Source of the DNA: Geminicoccus sp.
GTDB taxonomy: Bacteria; Pseudomonadota; Alphaproteobacteria; UBA7985
Length of the DNA stretch: 64,000 nt
NCBI GenBank assembly: GCA_002708995.1
Contig: PAPT01000005.1
Coordinates: 1 to 64,000 of the forward strand
Reading direction: 5' to 3'
Shown here: positions 51,363 through 63,209 of the stretch, one piece after another
Layout of the letters: every line of letters begins with the position of its first letter
How positions within the stretch are numbered: position 1 is the stretch's first letter
Made by a program: the position numbers and the translations under genes
The notes under the pieces: generated by a model
Database searches by the model: none
What the model saw: the letters and a program-made list of their open reading frames with translations, nothing else
Told to the model about the DNA's origin: nothing

Positions 51363-53450
51363 ATGACCCTGTTCGGCCTGACCTTCGGCTTTTCCTTCCT
51401 CTGGGCAGTTCCGCTGGTGCTCGCACCCGTGCTGGCGTTTCTGGCGCTGCAGGCGCGGCGCCAGCAGTTGGATGTATCCTCGCTGCTGCTATTCCGGGAT
51501 CTGCCCAGGCGTTCAACCTTCCAGAACCTGTCGATGACCCACAAGTGGCACCGCTGGCTCTACGCGCTAATGTTCGCCGTCATGGCGCTGATAGCGCTGG
51601 GGCTGTCGGCCTTGCTGCCTGCGCCCAAGCGGCTGATCGTGGTCGATACCTCGGCCTCGATGCAGGCCGAAGCCGGCGGCGGCCAGTCGCGCTTCGACCG
51701 CGCGGTAGAGGCCGCCCGGGTTGAGATCGACCGCGCCATGGCCGACGACGCCAGTGTGGCAATCCTGAGCCTGACCAACCTCGGCGATGACGTTCCCTTC
51801 GTCGGCGACCGGCCGGAGGCCATCGCGCAGCTTGAAGGCCTGCAGGTCACCGCAGTCGCCGCGCCCATGGACCAGCGCCTGTCCGCCCTGACCGCGCTGT
51901 CAGCCTCGCGCGGGGTCGGCGCACTGAGCCTGATCACCGACCGCCCGCTGTCCGAGGATGCCGGAGCGCCGCGACGCCTGCGCTGGATCGACTTGGGCGA
52001 TGACCTGCCCGCCAACGTCGGTTTCGAGGCCGTGCGCGGCGGGGCCAACCTGTTCGATCCGCCCAAGGAACTGTCGCTTCGCAACTTCGGCCGCGAGCCG
52101 GTGCGCGATGTTTCGGTCTCGGCCCGGGTCCGCGGCAAGCCAGCGGTGATCACCCTGCGCCGGCCCTTCGACCTGCCTGCCGGTGCACGCGAAGTCATGG
52201 CGCTCGAAGACGTGCTGGAGCAGACCGTGCAACTCGGCCCCGGCCCCAAGCAAGTGATCATCACCTCCAGCTCGGGCGACCCGCTAGCGCTCGACGACAG
52301 CCTGTGGGTGGTGCCTGAAGTGATCCAGCCCTTCGACCTGCACATCGTACGCTGCGAGGGCAATGGTGTGCTATTCGACCGCTTCCTGCCCCACCCCAAT
52401 ATCCGCACCACCGAAAGCGCCGGCATGGAAGACGACCTCGACTATCGTGGCTATGACGCCGTGATCTTCGACCGCTGCCCGGCTGCGCCGCTGTTCGAGG
52501 AGCTCAACGCCAACGCCATCGTCATCGAGACCCGCCCCGGCGCGGGCCGGGACGAGGAAGGCAATGGCGCGCGGCAGTTTGCCTGGCAGGCGTCTGAAAA
52601 CCGCCATCCGGTCATGGCCGGGCTCAAGCCCATGCTGGGGCGAGTGACGGTCGGACCGTCGCTGCGGCCCCTGCCGCCGGTGACCGAGGGCGGGCGGGTC
52701 GAACCTCTGCTGCGCGACGTGGATCCCCGCGAAGCCCTCGAGGTTAACGTCGAGGATCGAACCGATATCGTCTCGGCCTTCGCCGCTGAACGCCCGGAGA
52801 CCAGCGCCGCCGACAGCGAAGACGGCGCCGCGCTCCAGCAGGCCAAGATGCTGTTCCTGGGCTTTGACCCCCACGCCTACTGCACCACCCAGATCCCCAG
52901 CGATGCCGAGGCCGACAACACGGTCGCCGACCGCCAGGACGCGCAGATCTATGGCCCTGACGACTGCCTGACCCTGACCTTCATGCTGATGAACACGCTG
53001 GAATGGATGGACGACCGGCGCCAGCGCGTACCCCAGTACCTCGCTGCGGGTGACCCGCTGACGCTCGAAGGCGTGGTCAAGGCCGAAGTCCGCCGCGATG
53101 ACACCACCGCCATCCCCGCCGTCATCGTCGACGACAACGGTACGTCGCGCTGGCGGCTGGAGCAGGCCGGGCTGTATTTCCTCGGCGGTGAAGGCCTGAC
53201 CCAGACCATCCCGGTGTCGCTGGCGCTGTTCAACGCGGACGAATCCAGCCTGACCCGCGCGCCGGTCACCGTACTGCCGGATTTCAGCGCCCTCTCGCGC
53301 GGTGACGGCCTGCGCCGTATGACCCGGCCGCTGATCATGGCGCTGCTCGCCATTGCGGTGCTCGAAGCGCTGTATCTGCTGCTCCTCGCCGGGCGGTTCC
53401 GCCGCCGGCGAGGCCCGGGCAGCGCCCCAGCACAGGAGGCAAGGGCATGA
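51363..53450 (+). CDS. BatA-like vWA membrane protein
   Basis: A 695-residue protein. An N-terminal double hydrophobic segment (GFSFLWAVPLVLAPVLAFLAL and WLYALMFAVMALIALGLSALL) flanks the motif SLLLFRDLPRRSTFQN, as in BatA-type proteins. A vWA domain with MIDAS-like RLIVVDTSASMQAEAGGGQSRF follows. The long extracytoplasmic part contains several beta-rich regions, and the C-terminus has one more helix (PLIMALLAIAVLEALYLLLLAGRF) with a basic tail. It probably sits in the inner membrane with its large domain outside the cytoplasm. It overlaps the next gene by ATGA, indicating translational coupling. Confidence 0.85.
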   Translation: MTLFGLTFGFSFLWAVPLVLAPVLAFLALQARRQQLDVSSLLLFRDLPRRSTFQNLSMTHKWHRWLYALMFAVMALIALGLSALLPAPKRLIVVDTSASMQAEAGGGQSRFDRAVEAARVEIDRAMADDASVAILSLTNLGDDVPFVGDRPEAIAQLEGLQVTAVAAPMDQRLSALTALSASRGVGALSLITDRPLSEDAGAPRRLRWIDLGDDLPANVGFEAVRGGANLFDPPKELSLRNFGREPVRDVSVSARVRGKPAVITLRRPFDLPAGAREVMALEDVLEQTVQLGPGPKQVIITSSSGDPLALDDSLWVVPEVIQPFDLHIVRCEGNGVLFDRFLPHPNIRTTESAGMEDDLDYRGYDAVIFDRCPAAPLFEELNANAIVIETRPGAGRDEEGNGARQFAWQASENRHPVMAGLKPMLGRVTVGPSLRPLPPVTEGGRVEPLLRDVDPREALEVNVEDRTDIVSAFAAERPETSAADSEDGAALQQAKMLFLGFDPHAYCTTQIPSDAEADNTVADRQDAQIYGPDDCLTLTFMLMNTLEWMDDRRQRVPQYLAAGDPLTLEGVVKAEVRRDDTTAIPAVIVDDNGTSRWRLEQAGLYFLGGEGLTQTIPVSLALFNADESSLTRAPVTVLPDFSALSRGDGLRRMTRPLIMALLAIAVLEALYLLLLAGRFRRRRGPGSAPAQEARA

Positions 53451-56400
53451 GTCTGACCATCCTCGGCCTGATCCTCGCCGGGCTGCTGTTCTGGCTGGCC
53501 CCGCTGCTGCGGCGCGGACTTGACCGGCTGACTGGCGTTTCGCGCAACCAGCGCGCTTCGGTGCTGGTGCTGTCGCTGCTGCTGCGCGGGGTCGTCATCG
53601 GCATGATCGCCCTGCTGTGGCTGGGCCTGACCCAGTTCCGGCAGACTGTGCCACTTGAAACCAGAGCGCGGATCGACGTGCTGCTCGACGTCTCGGAAAG
53701 CCTCGTCCACGGCGATGCACCGGCTGTTGCAGAGTACCTCGCCGCGGCTGATCGCCTGAGCGCCAACATCGTGCGCGATCTGGGCGTGGACGCCGACGTG
53801 CGCAAACGCGTCTTCGCCGAGGGCTCGCAGGAACTCGACCGCTTTGCCAACGGGCTCAACGCGGTCCGCGACCTCAACGGGGCGGCCACCGACCTTTCCG
53901 CCATCGTCGCGGAAACCCTCGCCGCCGGTGCCGGGTCGCCTGCGCAGGTCATCGTGCTGATGACCGACGGCCTGACCACGCGACAGGGCGCAGAAGACCC
54001 CGACCAGATCACGCAGGTGCTGCAGTTGCTCGCCGGAGGTGAAGTGCCGGTGCTGGTGGTGCCGCAGAACGGCAACCCCGCGCACCGGCTCGAGCGGCCG
54101 GACAGCCCACGCTTCATCATCGGTGAGGCCCAGAACCTGTCGCTGTTGCGTCAGGGCGACCTCGAAAACCGTCTGGTGGCCCTGCCCGTCGACCTTGCCA
54201 TCAAGCCCCAGCCCGAACAGCGCGTGGCCTACCTCGGCGCGCTGCAGGGCGAGGCCGTGCAGGACCTGTTCCGCTTCGCCTGTCTGGACGGTGATCCGGT
54301 CGGCACCGCCGCGATCATCATCAGCGAGGGCGCGGACACTGTATCGTGCTCACCGCTGATCCTCGAGCAGGAGACCGAGGGCGCCTTTGTGCAGATGACA
54401 CTGGCGCTCGACGACGCCCCTGAACCGGTTCCTCAGGCGCGCATTGCCCAGCCGGTGCTGCCCGACAATCTGCAGTCGCGGATCATCCCGGCGATGGCCA
54501 TCCCGCGCGTGCTCTGGCTCGATGGCGGCCAGCAGCCGATCGCGCTGATCGACACGGTGATGGAGGAGCTGAACTGGCAGATCGAGCGTGTCACGCCCGA
54601 AGACCTGCCGCGCCGCACCGGCGTAGACGCCGCCGAGCCGCTGGACTTCTTCGACTTCGACCTGATCATCATGACCGACCTCGCGCCCGGGCAGATCGGC
54701 GACGGCCTGAGCCAGCAGGTGCTGCTCGGGGAAGTCGAGGATTTCGTTCAGCGCGGCGGCGGGCTGTTCATCGCTGGCGGTGACGAAACCTTTGGCGTCA
54801 AGGGACTGGCGGCGACCCCGATCGCGCAGGTGCTGCCGGTCAACGTCGACCCCAAGGGTTCGTCAGGCGACCCGAAGGTCCTAGCCGTGGGCGTGCTCGA
54901 TGTCTCCGCCTCGCTATTCTACAAGCCCGAAACCCTCGATCGGGCGGTCAACTACATCGTCGAGAGCTTCGCGCCTCTGTCCGAAGGCTCGCTGGTGCGG
55001 GTGTTCGGGTTTTCCGATGAGGTGCACGAGCTGGTGCCGCTGGACACATTCCAGGGCGTCGAGGCGCTCGAAACCCAGATTCGGGATGCGCTGAGCCTGC
55101 TCGCCGAGGAATTCGAGCGCCGGCGGCAGCTAGGCCTGCAGCCCGAGGGTCTCGCCATGTACGACGCGCTGGCTGAAACCCGCCGCTCGTTGATCATGGC
55201 GCAGGAGGCTGGCCTCGACCTGCCCGACGAACGCCGGGTGCTGATCATCAGCGACGGGGCCGACCCCGACCTCGGCGCGTTTCTGTCATGGCGGGTTGAC
55301 GAAGACGGCGTGTTCCAGCGCGACAACGCCCCCGCCCTCGCCGCGCGGCTGAACAGCGAAGACGACTTCATCATCAACGGCATTGCCATGGCCTATGGCG
55401 AAGGCTCGCTGCCCGATGCCTACACGGTGCTCAACAGCCGCGATGCGACCCTGCGGCAGCGCTTCGGCATCGCCTCGGAGGGCTTCAACGCGCTGTTTAA
55501 CGTCTCACAGGCTGGCGGGGGTTACGCCTACCTTGACCAGTTCACCATCCCGATCGGGCAGCTTGCCCGCCGCATGACCACCTACAAGGACGAGCAGATC
55601 GAGGAACCGAGCTTCAACCAGCAGCACCGCTTCTTCGACGGCATGCCGGTGCGCGACTACGGGGTCGGCGCAATCAGCGGTTATTCGATCCTGTCCGCCC
55701 GCGATGGCGCGCGCTTCATTCTCGGACAGCCGGGCTATCAGCCTGAGGAAGGTCGACCGCTGGATCTGGCGCTGTGGACCGACTGGGTGCTGACCCGTTC
55801 GCCGCAAAGCACGGCTGAAGGCCTGATCGAACGCGCCGCGCTGGGGGGGCGGGTCTCGGTACTGGGCACGTCCCTGCGCGATGGCGGGGCCGAGGACAGC
55901 CTGTCCAACAACGCGATTTTTCAGGTGGCGCTGGCGCGGGCCCTCGCCTGGGCCACCCGCACCGATCCCCGGGACGCCGTCGGGCTGGAGCTGACGCGGG
56001 ACAGCCGCAACCACATGCTGCTGGCGCTCGACCACCAGTCGATCGATCCTTTCGCACCCACCGGCTTTGTCGCCGAGCTGTTCGCCGTTGAAACCGGGGA
56101 GCCGGGCGCCGATGGCGCGACAGCAGAAGGCAAGGATACCGACGCCGACACCGACCGGGGCGAGCCGCTGGCCCGCTTCGAGCTGACCGGGTCCGAGAGG
56201 CGCTGGCTGGGCGACTTCGGCCCCATCCGCGAACTGCCGGAAGTGTTCGAATTGCGCATCCGCGGCGAAGGCACGGACCGGCAGGGGCGCGCCCGCGCCT
56301 TCGAGAAGAGCGGCCTGATCCGGCCTGCGCTGCTCCACCGCCAGACCGAACCTCTGGCGCTGGACCGGGGCGCCGACCTGCCTTCGCTGCGCGCCCTTGC

Positions 56401-56587
56401 GCTGGCCAGTGGCGGGACCGTGCTCGACCCCGAGGATCTGGCCGTGCCGCAGGCGCTGGTCCAGCTCGATCAAACCGGCACACGAGAGCGTGTCTGGGAC
56501 CTGACCTGGGCGCTGGTTGTGCTCATGATCACGGCGCTGATCGCCGACTACCTGATCCGGGAATACCTTTCAGAGGCGGAGTCCTGA
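53447..56587 (+). CDS. Large membrane protein with vWA and class I amidotransferase-like domains
   Basis: A 1046-residue protein. Two N-terminal helices (LTILGLILAGLLFWLAPLL and ASVLVLSLLLRGVVIGMIALLWLG) are followed by a vWA-like domain (IDVLLDVSESLVHGDAP). A middle segment, LPRVLWLDGGQQPIALIDTVM-type then FVQRGGGLFIAGGDETFGVKGLAATPIAQVLPV, resembles the class I glutamine-amidotransferase-like domain found in such proteins, without an evident catalytic cysteine. A second vWA region has VGVLDVSASLFYKPETLDRAVNYIVESFAPLSEGSLVRVFGFSDE. The C-terminal helix is LTWALVVLMITALIADYLI. It is unusually long for a Bat-operon member. Function is inferred only from the operon. Confidence 0.75.
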   Translation: MSLTILGLILAGLLFWLAPLLRRGLDRLTGVSRNQRASVLVLSLLLRGVVIGMIALLWLGLTQFRQTVPLETRARIDVLLDVSESLVHGDAPAVAEYLAAADRLSANIVRDLGVDADVRKRVFAEGSQELDRFANGLNAVRDLNGAATDLSAIVAETLAAGAGSPAQVIVLMTDGLTTRQGAEDPDQITQVLQLLAGGEVPVLVVPQNGNPAHRLERPDSPRFIIGEAQNLSLLRQGDLENRLVALPVDLAIKPQPEQRVAYLGALQGEAVQDLFRFACLDGDPVGTAAIIISEGADTVSCSPLILEQETEGAFVQMTLALDDAPEPVPQARIAQPVLPDNLQSRIIPAMAIPRVLWLDGGQQPIALIDTVMEELNWQIERVTPEDLPRRTGVDAAEPLDFFDFDLIIMTDLAPGQIGDGLSQQVLLGEVEDFVQRGGGLFIAGGDETFGVKGLAATPIAQVLPVNVDPKGSSGDPKVLAVGVLDVSASLFYKPETLDRAVNYIVESFAPLSEGSLVRVFGFSDEVHELVPLDTFQGVEALETQIRDALSLLAEEFERRRQLGLQPEGLAMYDALAETRRSLIMAQEAGLDLPDERRVLIISDGADPDLGAFLSWRVDEDGVFQRDNAPALAARLNSEDDFIINGIAMAYGEGSLPDAYTVLNSRDATLRQRFGIASEGFNALFNVSQAGGGYAYLDQFTIPIGQLARRMTTYKDEQIEEPSFNQQHRFFDGMPVRDYGVGAISGYSILSARDGARFILGQPGYQPEEGRPLDLALWTDWVLTRSPQSTAEGLIERAALGGRVSVLGTSLRDGGAEDSLSNNAIFQVALARALAWATRTDPRDAVGLELTRDSRNHMLLALDHQSIDPFAPTGFVAELFAVETGEPGADGATAEGKDTDADTDRGEPLARFELTGSERRWLGDFGPIRELPEVFELRIRGEGTDRQGRARAFEKSGLIRPALLHRQTEPLALDRGADLPSLRALALASGGTVLDPEDLAVPQALVQLDQTGTRERVWDLTWALVVLMITALIADYLIREYLSEAES

Positions 56588-56591
56588 CCCC

Positions 56592-58007
56592 ATGGCTGAA
56601 CCGATGATGGCACGGCACGCGTTTCCCCTGCTGCGACTGGCCCTCGGGGGCCTGATAGCGCTGGTGCTAGCCTTCGGGCTGCTGGTGGCGCAGGCAAACC
56701 GTGCTCAGGCGCAGGCCTTTGACCCGCAGGATCCCTACCGCCGGGTGTTCCTCGACATGATGCTGACCTTCACCAGCAGCGCGGAGCGGTCCGAGGACTG
56801 GACCAACGACTGGGACAGCCTGCGCGCCGCGCGTGATCTGCAGGAGGAGCTGCGGCTGTGCGGCACGTGGTATCGCACCGATCTGGTCAATCACCTGCTG
56901 GAGATCATGAACAGCAACAAGGAAGACACGAACCTGCTGGTCGCGGTCTCCGGGATCTTGCGGGCCGCGGTCGCCTTCTCCCGCATGGACGAGGAGGGCG
57001 GCAAGCTGTCGCTGTCGGTCGTGCCCGACGACATCATCGTCCGCGAGGATATTCAGGTTCTGATCGACTACATCACCCGCTACATGGGCATTGAGGACCA
57101 GTACTACGCCAGCCTGTGGTTCGGGCAGGTGCTGATGCCGCGCGGGCTGGCGCCGCCGGGGCTGGCCGACAACTGGTATCCCAAGGCGGAGTTCCTCGTC
57201 GGTGATCTGGAAAGGTTTATTCCCTTCGCCGAGACAGCCTTTGATTCAGACTTCCTCGACTGGCCGATCACCGCCGCGATGCGGCTCAGGCGCGACGACC
57301 TCGCATCGCGTCTGCAGGCGCGATACGACGCTGCCCGTCCTTACAACATCACCAAGCTGCTGTTCCTCGAAAGCCCCACCGCCCGCGCAGCCCACTGTCA
57401 GGGCCTGCTGCAGGGTGTGCGCGACCGCCTGCTGCAGAGTTCACAGCTGACCGCGCAGGCTGAGGCCGCCAGCACCGACGTCCGTTTTGCCAGCTGGACC
57501 CTGCTGCTGTGCGGACAGTTCGCGGACTCCCGGCGGTCGGCGCGGAAACAGGCATGGTTCCGTCAGTCGCAGCGCTGCGGCTTCCGCCGCGAAAGCGCGA
57601 ACGTCACCGATTTCTACAACGCCATCCTCTCCGGCTCCTATTTGGCCACCGAGCAGCGCAAGAACGGCGAAGCCCTGCGCTCGGCCTTCACGCTGGAAGA
57701 AATCGTCGCCGAAATCCGGCAGGTGCTCTACCTCGACAGCTTCACCGGCATGGGACACATCAACATCGTCCTCGATGAAGATATCGCCATGTACATGAAG
57801 CACCTGCACGGCATCCCGCCGGAGTTGCGCGTAGTCGAGGGGCTGCTCGAAGAAGCACGCGAGAACACCGACCTCGCCGTGCGGGCGTGGCGTGCCGCGC
57901 TGGACAGCGAAGAACTGCACGAACGCTGGGTGATCACGCTGCAGGCATGGGTCGAGGCCGGGAGCAGCCGCGTCAGCATCATCGATGCGACCGACAGCGC
58001 GGGCTAA
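56592..58007 (+). CDS. Membrane-anchored protein of unknown function, last gene of MoxR/vWA operon
   Basis: A 471-residue protein with a hydrophobic N-terminus (FPLLRLALGGLIALVLAFGLLVAQANRAQAQA) that acts as signal or anchor. The rest looks helical and periplasmic, with no domain I recognise. Three or four cysteines (RLCGTWYR, AHCQGLL, LLCGQFADS, QRCGFRRE) are spread along it. GGAG precedes the ATG, and only 4 bp separate it from the upstream gene, so it clearly belongs to the operon. Tryptophan- and tyrosine-rich helical stretches such as QVLIDYITRYMGIEDQYYASLWFG suggest a protein-interaction role. Confidence 0.65.
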   Translation: MAEPMMARHAFPLLRLALGGLIALVLAFGLLVAQANRAQAQAFDPQDPYRRVFLDMMLTFTSSAERSEDWTNDWDSLRAARDLQEELRLCGTWYRTDLVNHLLEIMNSNKEDTNLLVAVSGILRAAVAFSRMDEEGGKLSLSVVPDDIIVREDIQVLIDYITRYMGIEDQYYASLWFGQVLMPRGLAPPGLADNWYPKAEFLVGDLERFIPFAETAFDSDFLDWPITAAMRLRRDDLASRLQARYDAARPYNITKLLFLESPTARAAHCQGLLQGVRDRLLQSSQLTAQAEAASTDVRFASWTLLLCGQFADSRRSARKQAWFRQSQRCGFRRESANVTDFYNAILSGSYLATEQRKNGEALRSAFTLEEIVAEIRQVLYLDSFTGMGHINIVLDEDIAMYMKHLHGIPPELRVVEGLLEEARENTDLAVRAWRAALDSEELHERWVITLQAWVEAGSSRVSIIDATDSAG

Positions 58008-58025
58008 GCACTGCGTGGCGCTGCG

Positions 58026-58043
58026 TAGCGCTCCAGAGCGCTA
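58026..58043. terminator. Hairpin between convergent operon end and HAD gene
   Basis: TAGCGCT-CCAG-AGCGCTA is a perfect 7-bp stem between the two convergent genes; the distal arm includes the HAD stop codon. There is no T-run, so it is at best a weak bidirectional terminator. Confidence 0.4.
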
Positions 58044-58751
58044 GAGCCCCAGCAGCGCCGGAATGGCGTTGACGTGCTCCACCTGCAGGTCAACGCCCTC
58101 GACGAAGGGCTGGTTGGCGTAGCTGGGGTCGATGATCCCGATGCAGGAATGCGCCCCGGCATTCCGGGCGAAGCGAAGGTCGGTCATGGTATCGCCGACC
58201 ATGGCGACCTGATCGGGCCGCAACCCGGTTTCAGCGCAGAAGGCGGCCATCATCTCCGGGCCGGGTTTCGCGCCGTAGCTGTCGTGGCCATAGATGACAT
58301 CGCACAGATCGGCCACGCCGATATGCTCCATATCCCGCCGCGCAGGGGCCTCTGCGTCGTTGGTTGCGATCCCGATCTTCAGCCCCGCAGCCGCGAGACG
58401 TTCGAGCGTCGGGCGGATTTCGCCCAGCGCAACCGAAGCCCGGCGGCGCTTACCCCGCCGCAGTTCGTCGAGAAACAGGAACAGGCGCTTGCCCTTGTCC
58501 GGCCCCAGACGTTGCTGCCAGGCCTCGAAGATTGAGCCCCAGTCGCCCTGCGCCAGCTGGCTGTCCGGGGTAAAGCGCTTGGTTGCGAGATCGTAGCCCC
58601 CGATCCGGGCGAGGTCTTCGGCGAGCCGCTGCTCCCCCTCTCCGGCCGTGAACCAGATCATTTCGTTCAGCACCATGCCCCAGGTTGCGTGGAGGTCCAG
58701 CAACGTGCCGTCCTTGTCAAAAAGCAGGCCCTTGACCGCTGACATGTCCAT
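58041..58751 (-). CDS. gph: HAD-family phosphatase (phosphoglycolate phosphatase-like)
   Basis: A 236-residue HAD-superfamily hydrolase. Motif I is GLLFDKDGTLLDLHATWG (nucleophile and general-acid aspartates). Motif II is the threonine in KIGIATNDAE, and motifs III/IV are the lysine region GAKPGPEMMAAF and VAMVGDTMTDLRFARNAGA. The helical cap between residues 20 and 85 fits the phosphoglycolate-phosphatase group, which recycles 2-phosphoglycolate from DNA repair or oxygenation. GAGGGG precedes the ATG. The symbol gph is a best fit; other small phosphate esters are possible substrates. Confidence 0.78.
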   Translation of the reverse strand: MDMSAVKGLLFDKDGTLLDLHATWGMVLNEMIWFTAGEGEQRLAEDLARIGGYDLATKRFTPDSQLAQGDWGSIFEAWQQRLGPDKGKRLFLFLDELRRGKRRRASVALGEIRPTLERLAAAGLKIGIATNDAEAPARRDMEHIGVADLCDVIYGHDSYGAKPGPEMMAAFCAETGLRPDQVAMVGDTMTDLRFARNAGAHSCIGIIDPSYANQPFVEGVDLQVEHVNAIPALLGL

Positions 58752-58779
58752 GGTGTTTCCCCTCGGTTTTTATGCATTT

Positions 58780-58794
58780 GTTCATTTAATGTTC
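58780..58794. promoter_or_regulatory. LexA (SOS) box upstream of ssb
   Basis: GTTC-ATTTAAT-GTTC at 58780-58794 exactly matches the alphaproteobacterial SOS consensus GTTC-N7-GTTC. A plausible promoter follows directly (TTGCAG at 58795, 17 bases, TTATTG at 58818) and leads into ssb. LexA bound here would block this promoter until DNA damage. Confidence 0.8.
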
Positions 58795-58881
58795 TTGCAG
58801 GTTATGCACAAGCGCTGTTATTGCTCAGGAACGCTTTAGCCGTTAGCAACGGCGTATAACAATTTTACGAAAGCCCCGACA

Positions 58882-59424
58882 ATGAGTGTGAACAAAGTTA
58901 TTCTGGTTGGTAACCTCGGCCGCGACCCTGAAGTGCGCACAACGAGCAATGGCAGTAAGGTTGTTCAGCTTTCGATTGCAACCTCGGAGCGCTGGCGCGA
59001 CCGGGCGACCGGTGAGCAGCGCGAAAAGACCGAGTGGCACCGGGTGGTGATTTTCAACGAGCGCCTCGCCGACGTGGCCGAGCGCTACCTCCAGCGCGGG
59101 CGGCAGGTGTACATCGAAGGCCAGCTCCAGACCCGCAAGTGGCAGGACCAGGAAGGTAACGACAAATACACCACCGAAGTGGTGCTGGGTCAGTACCGGG
59201 GTGAGCTGCAGATGATTGGCAGCCGTGGTGACAGTGGTGGCGGCGCTGGAGGCGGCGATTTCGGCGGCTCTGGCGGTGGTTCCGGCGGCGGTTTCGGCGG
59301 CGGTAATGACGGCAGCGGCGGCGGCGGCGGCGGCAGCTTTGGGGGCGGCTCCTCGGGCGGCACCAGCAGCTTCGGCGACGGCGGTTCCGGCGGCGGAGAC
59401 TTTGACGACGACATCCCGTTCTGA
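58882..59424 (+). CDS. ssb: Single-stranded DNA-binding protein
   Basis: A 180-residue SSB that coats single-stranded DNA during replication and repair. The OB fold spans residues 1-115 ([40 protein letters not shown]...[42 protein letters not shown]). A long glycine/serine-rich linker follows (roughly residues 116-170). The C-terminal tip is DFDDDIPF, the conserved acidic tail that recruits repair and replication enzymes. The upstream LexA box indicates DNA-damage induction. gyrA follows on the same strand after 186 bp. Confidence 0.96.
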   Translation: MSVNKVILVGNLGRDPEVRTTSNGSKVVQLSIATSERWRDRATGEQREKTEWHRVVIFNERLADVAERYLQRGRQVYIEGQLQTRKWQDQEGNDKYTTEVVLGQYRGELQMIGSRGDSGGGAGGGDFGGSGGGSGGGFGGGNDGSGGGGGGSFGGGSSGGTSSFGDGGSGGGDFDDDIPF

Positions 59425-59442
59425 TCAGAACAGGGTCCTTAG

Positions 59443-59478
59443 AACCGCGGTGAAACGGCCTGAAATGTCGCGGTTTTC
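59443..59478 (+). terminator. Possible weak terminator after ssb
   Basis: AACCGCG at 59443-59449 pairs with CGCGGTT at 59469-59475 over a long loop and is followed by only a few T residues. It could partly separate ssb from gyrA expression. Confidence 0.35.
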
Positions 59479-59610
59479 CTTGCCAGCAATCGCATAATTT
59501 CCTAAGTTGAAGGCACTTTTTTTCGGGTCGCCCGTGTGCTGATGTTCTGTGCTCTGCGGCCCCGTGATCCGGGGTGTGAAAACAGCCGGATTCCTGCCGC
59601 GGAGTAGACT

Positions 59611-62442
<2,832 letters not shown>

Positions 62443-62459
62443 AAGAGGATAGCAGCGGC

Positions 62460-62954
62460 ATGAGGCGAACCGGTCTGTACCCCGGCACTTTCGACCCCGT
62501 CACCAACGGGCATCTGGACATCATGATGCGCGCAGCCAGTGTGGTCGATCACCTCATTGTCGCCGTGGCCAACAGCCCCGGTAAAAACCCCGCCTTCACC
62601 CCGCCAGAGCGCGTGCAGCTGATCCGGGATCTGATCGACGCCAATGACTTCGGTGAGTGCGAGGTCGAGGTTCGCTCCTTCGGCTCTTTGCTGATGCACT
62701 TTGCCGACGAGGTCGGCGCGTCGCTGATCATCCGGGGTCTGCGCGCGGTGTCAGACTTCGAATACGAATTTCAGCTTGCCACCATGAACAAGCACCTGAA
62801 CCCCAAGGTTGATACCGTGTTCCTGACGGCCGCGGAGAACCACCAGTTCATCGCGTCGTCGCTGGTCAAGGAAATCGCCAGTCTGGGCGGTGATGTCACC
62901 GATTTTGTCCCTGACGTGGTGCTGCGGGCACTCAAGATCCGCTACCCGGTCTGA
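62460..62954 (+). CDS. coaD: Phosphopantetheine adenylyltransferase
   Basis: A 164-residue nucleotidyltransferase, the fourth enzyme of coenzyme A synthesis, which joins ATP and 4'-phosphopantetheine to give dephospho-CoA. The start MRRTGLYPGTFDPVTNGHLDIMMRA carries the T/HxGH signature (TNGH). SLIIRGLRAVSDFEYEFQLATMNKHLNPKVDTVFL and HQFIASSLVKEIASLGGDVTDFVP are the other conserved blocks, with ISSS-like ASSLVKE. AGAGGA precedes the ATG. The gene is translationally close to gyrA. Confidence 0.96.
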   Translation: MRRTGLYPGTFDPVTNGHLDIMMRAASVVDHLIVAVANSPGKNPAFTPPERVQLIRDLIDANDFGECEVEVRSFGSLLMHFADEVGASLIIRGLRAVSDFEYEFQLATMNKHLNPKVDTVFLTAAENHQFIASSLVKEIASLGGDVTDFVPDVVLRALKIRYPV

Positions 62955-63012
62955 GCCTGTTCCCTGCACTCAGCCCGCTTAAAGGGCCGCAAAAGCACGA
63001 GCCTGCGCTGTA

Positions 63013-63038
63013 CCGCCCATGCGACGGCATGGGGGCGG
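63013..63038. other. Stem-loop between coaD and uvrA
   Basis: CCGCCCATGC-GACG-GCATGGGGGCGG forms a strong stem with a small bulge in the 255-bp gap. No T-run follows on either strand, so termination is uncertain. I see no GTTC-N7-GTTC LexA box in this gap. Confidence 0.4.
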
Positions 63039-63209
63039 GATCGATGCCAAATTGACGCGGTTGCTGCGCGAAATCGACGCCAGACCGTCCCCAGCCCGTC
63101 AGTGGGCGTGATTAACCCCAGAAATGCGTCGGCCCGGTCTGGCGCTGCGGGGGAAAAGCCTTAGTCTCTTGGGTCGATTTAACTGAACCTGAACCCGATC
63201 GGCCTCCCT

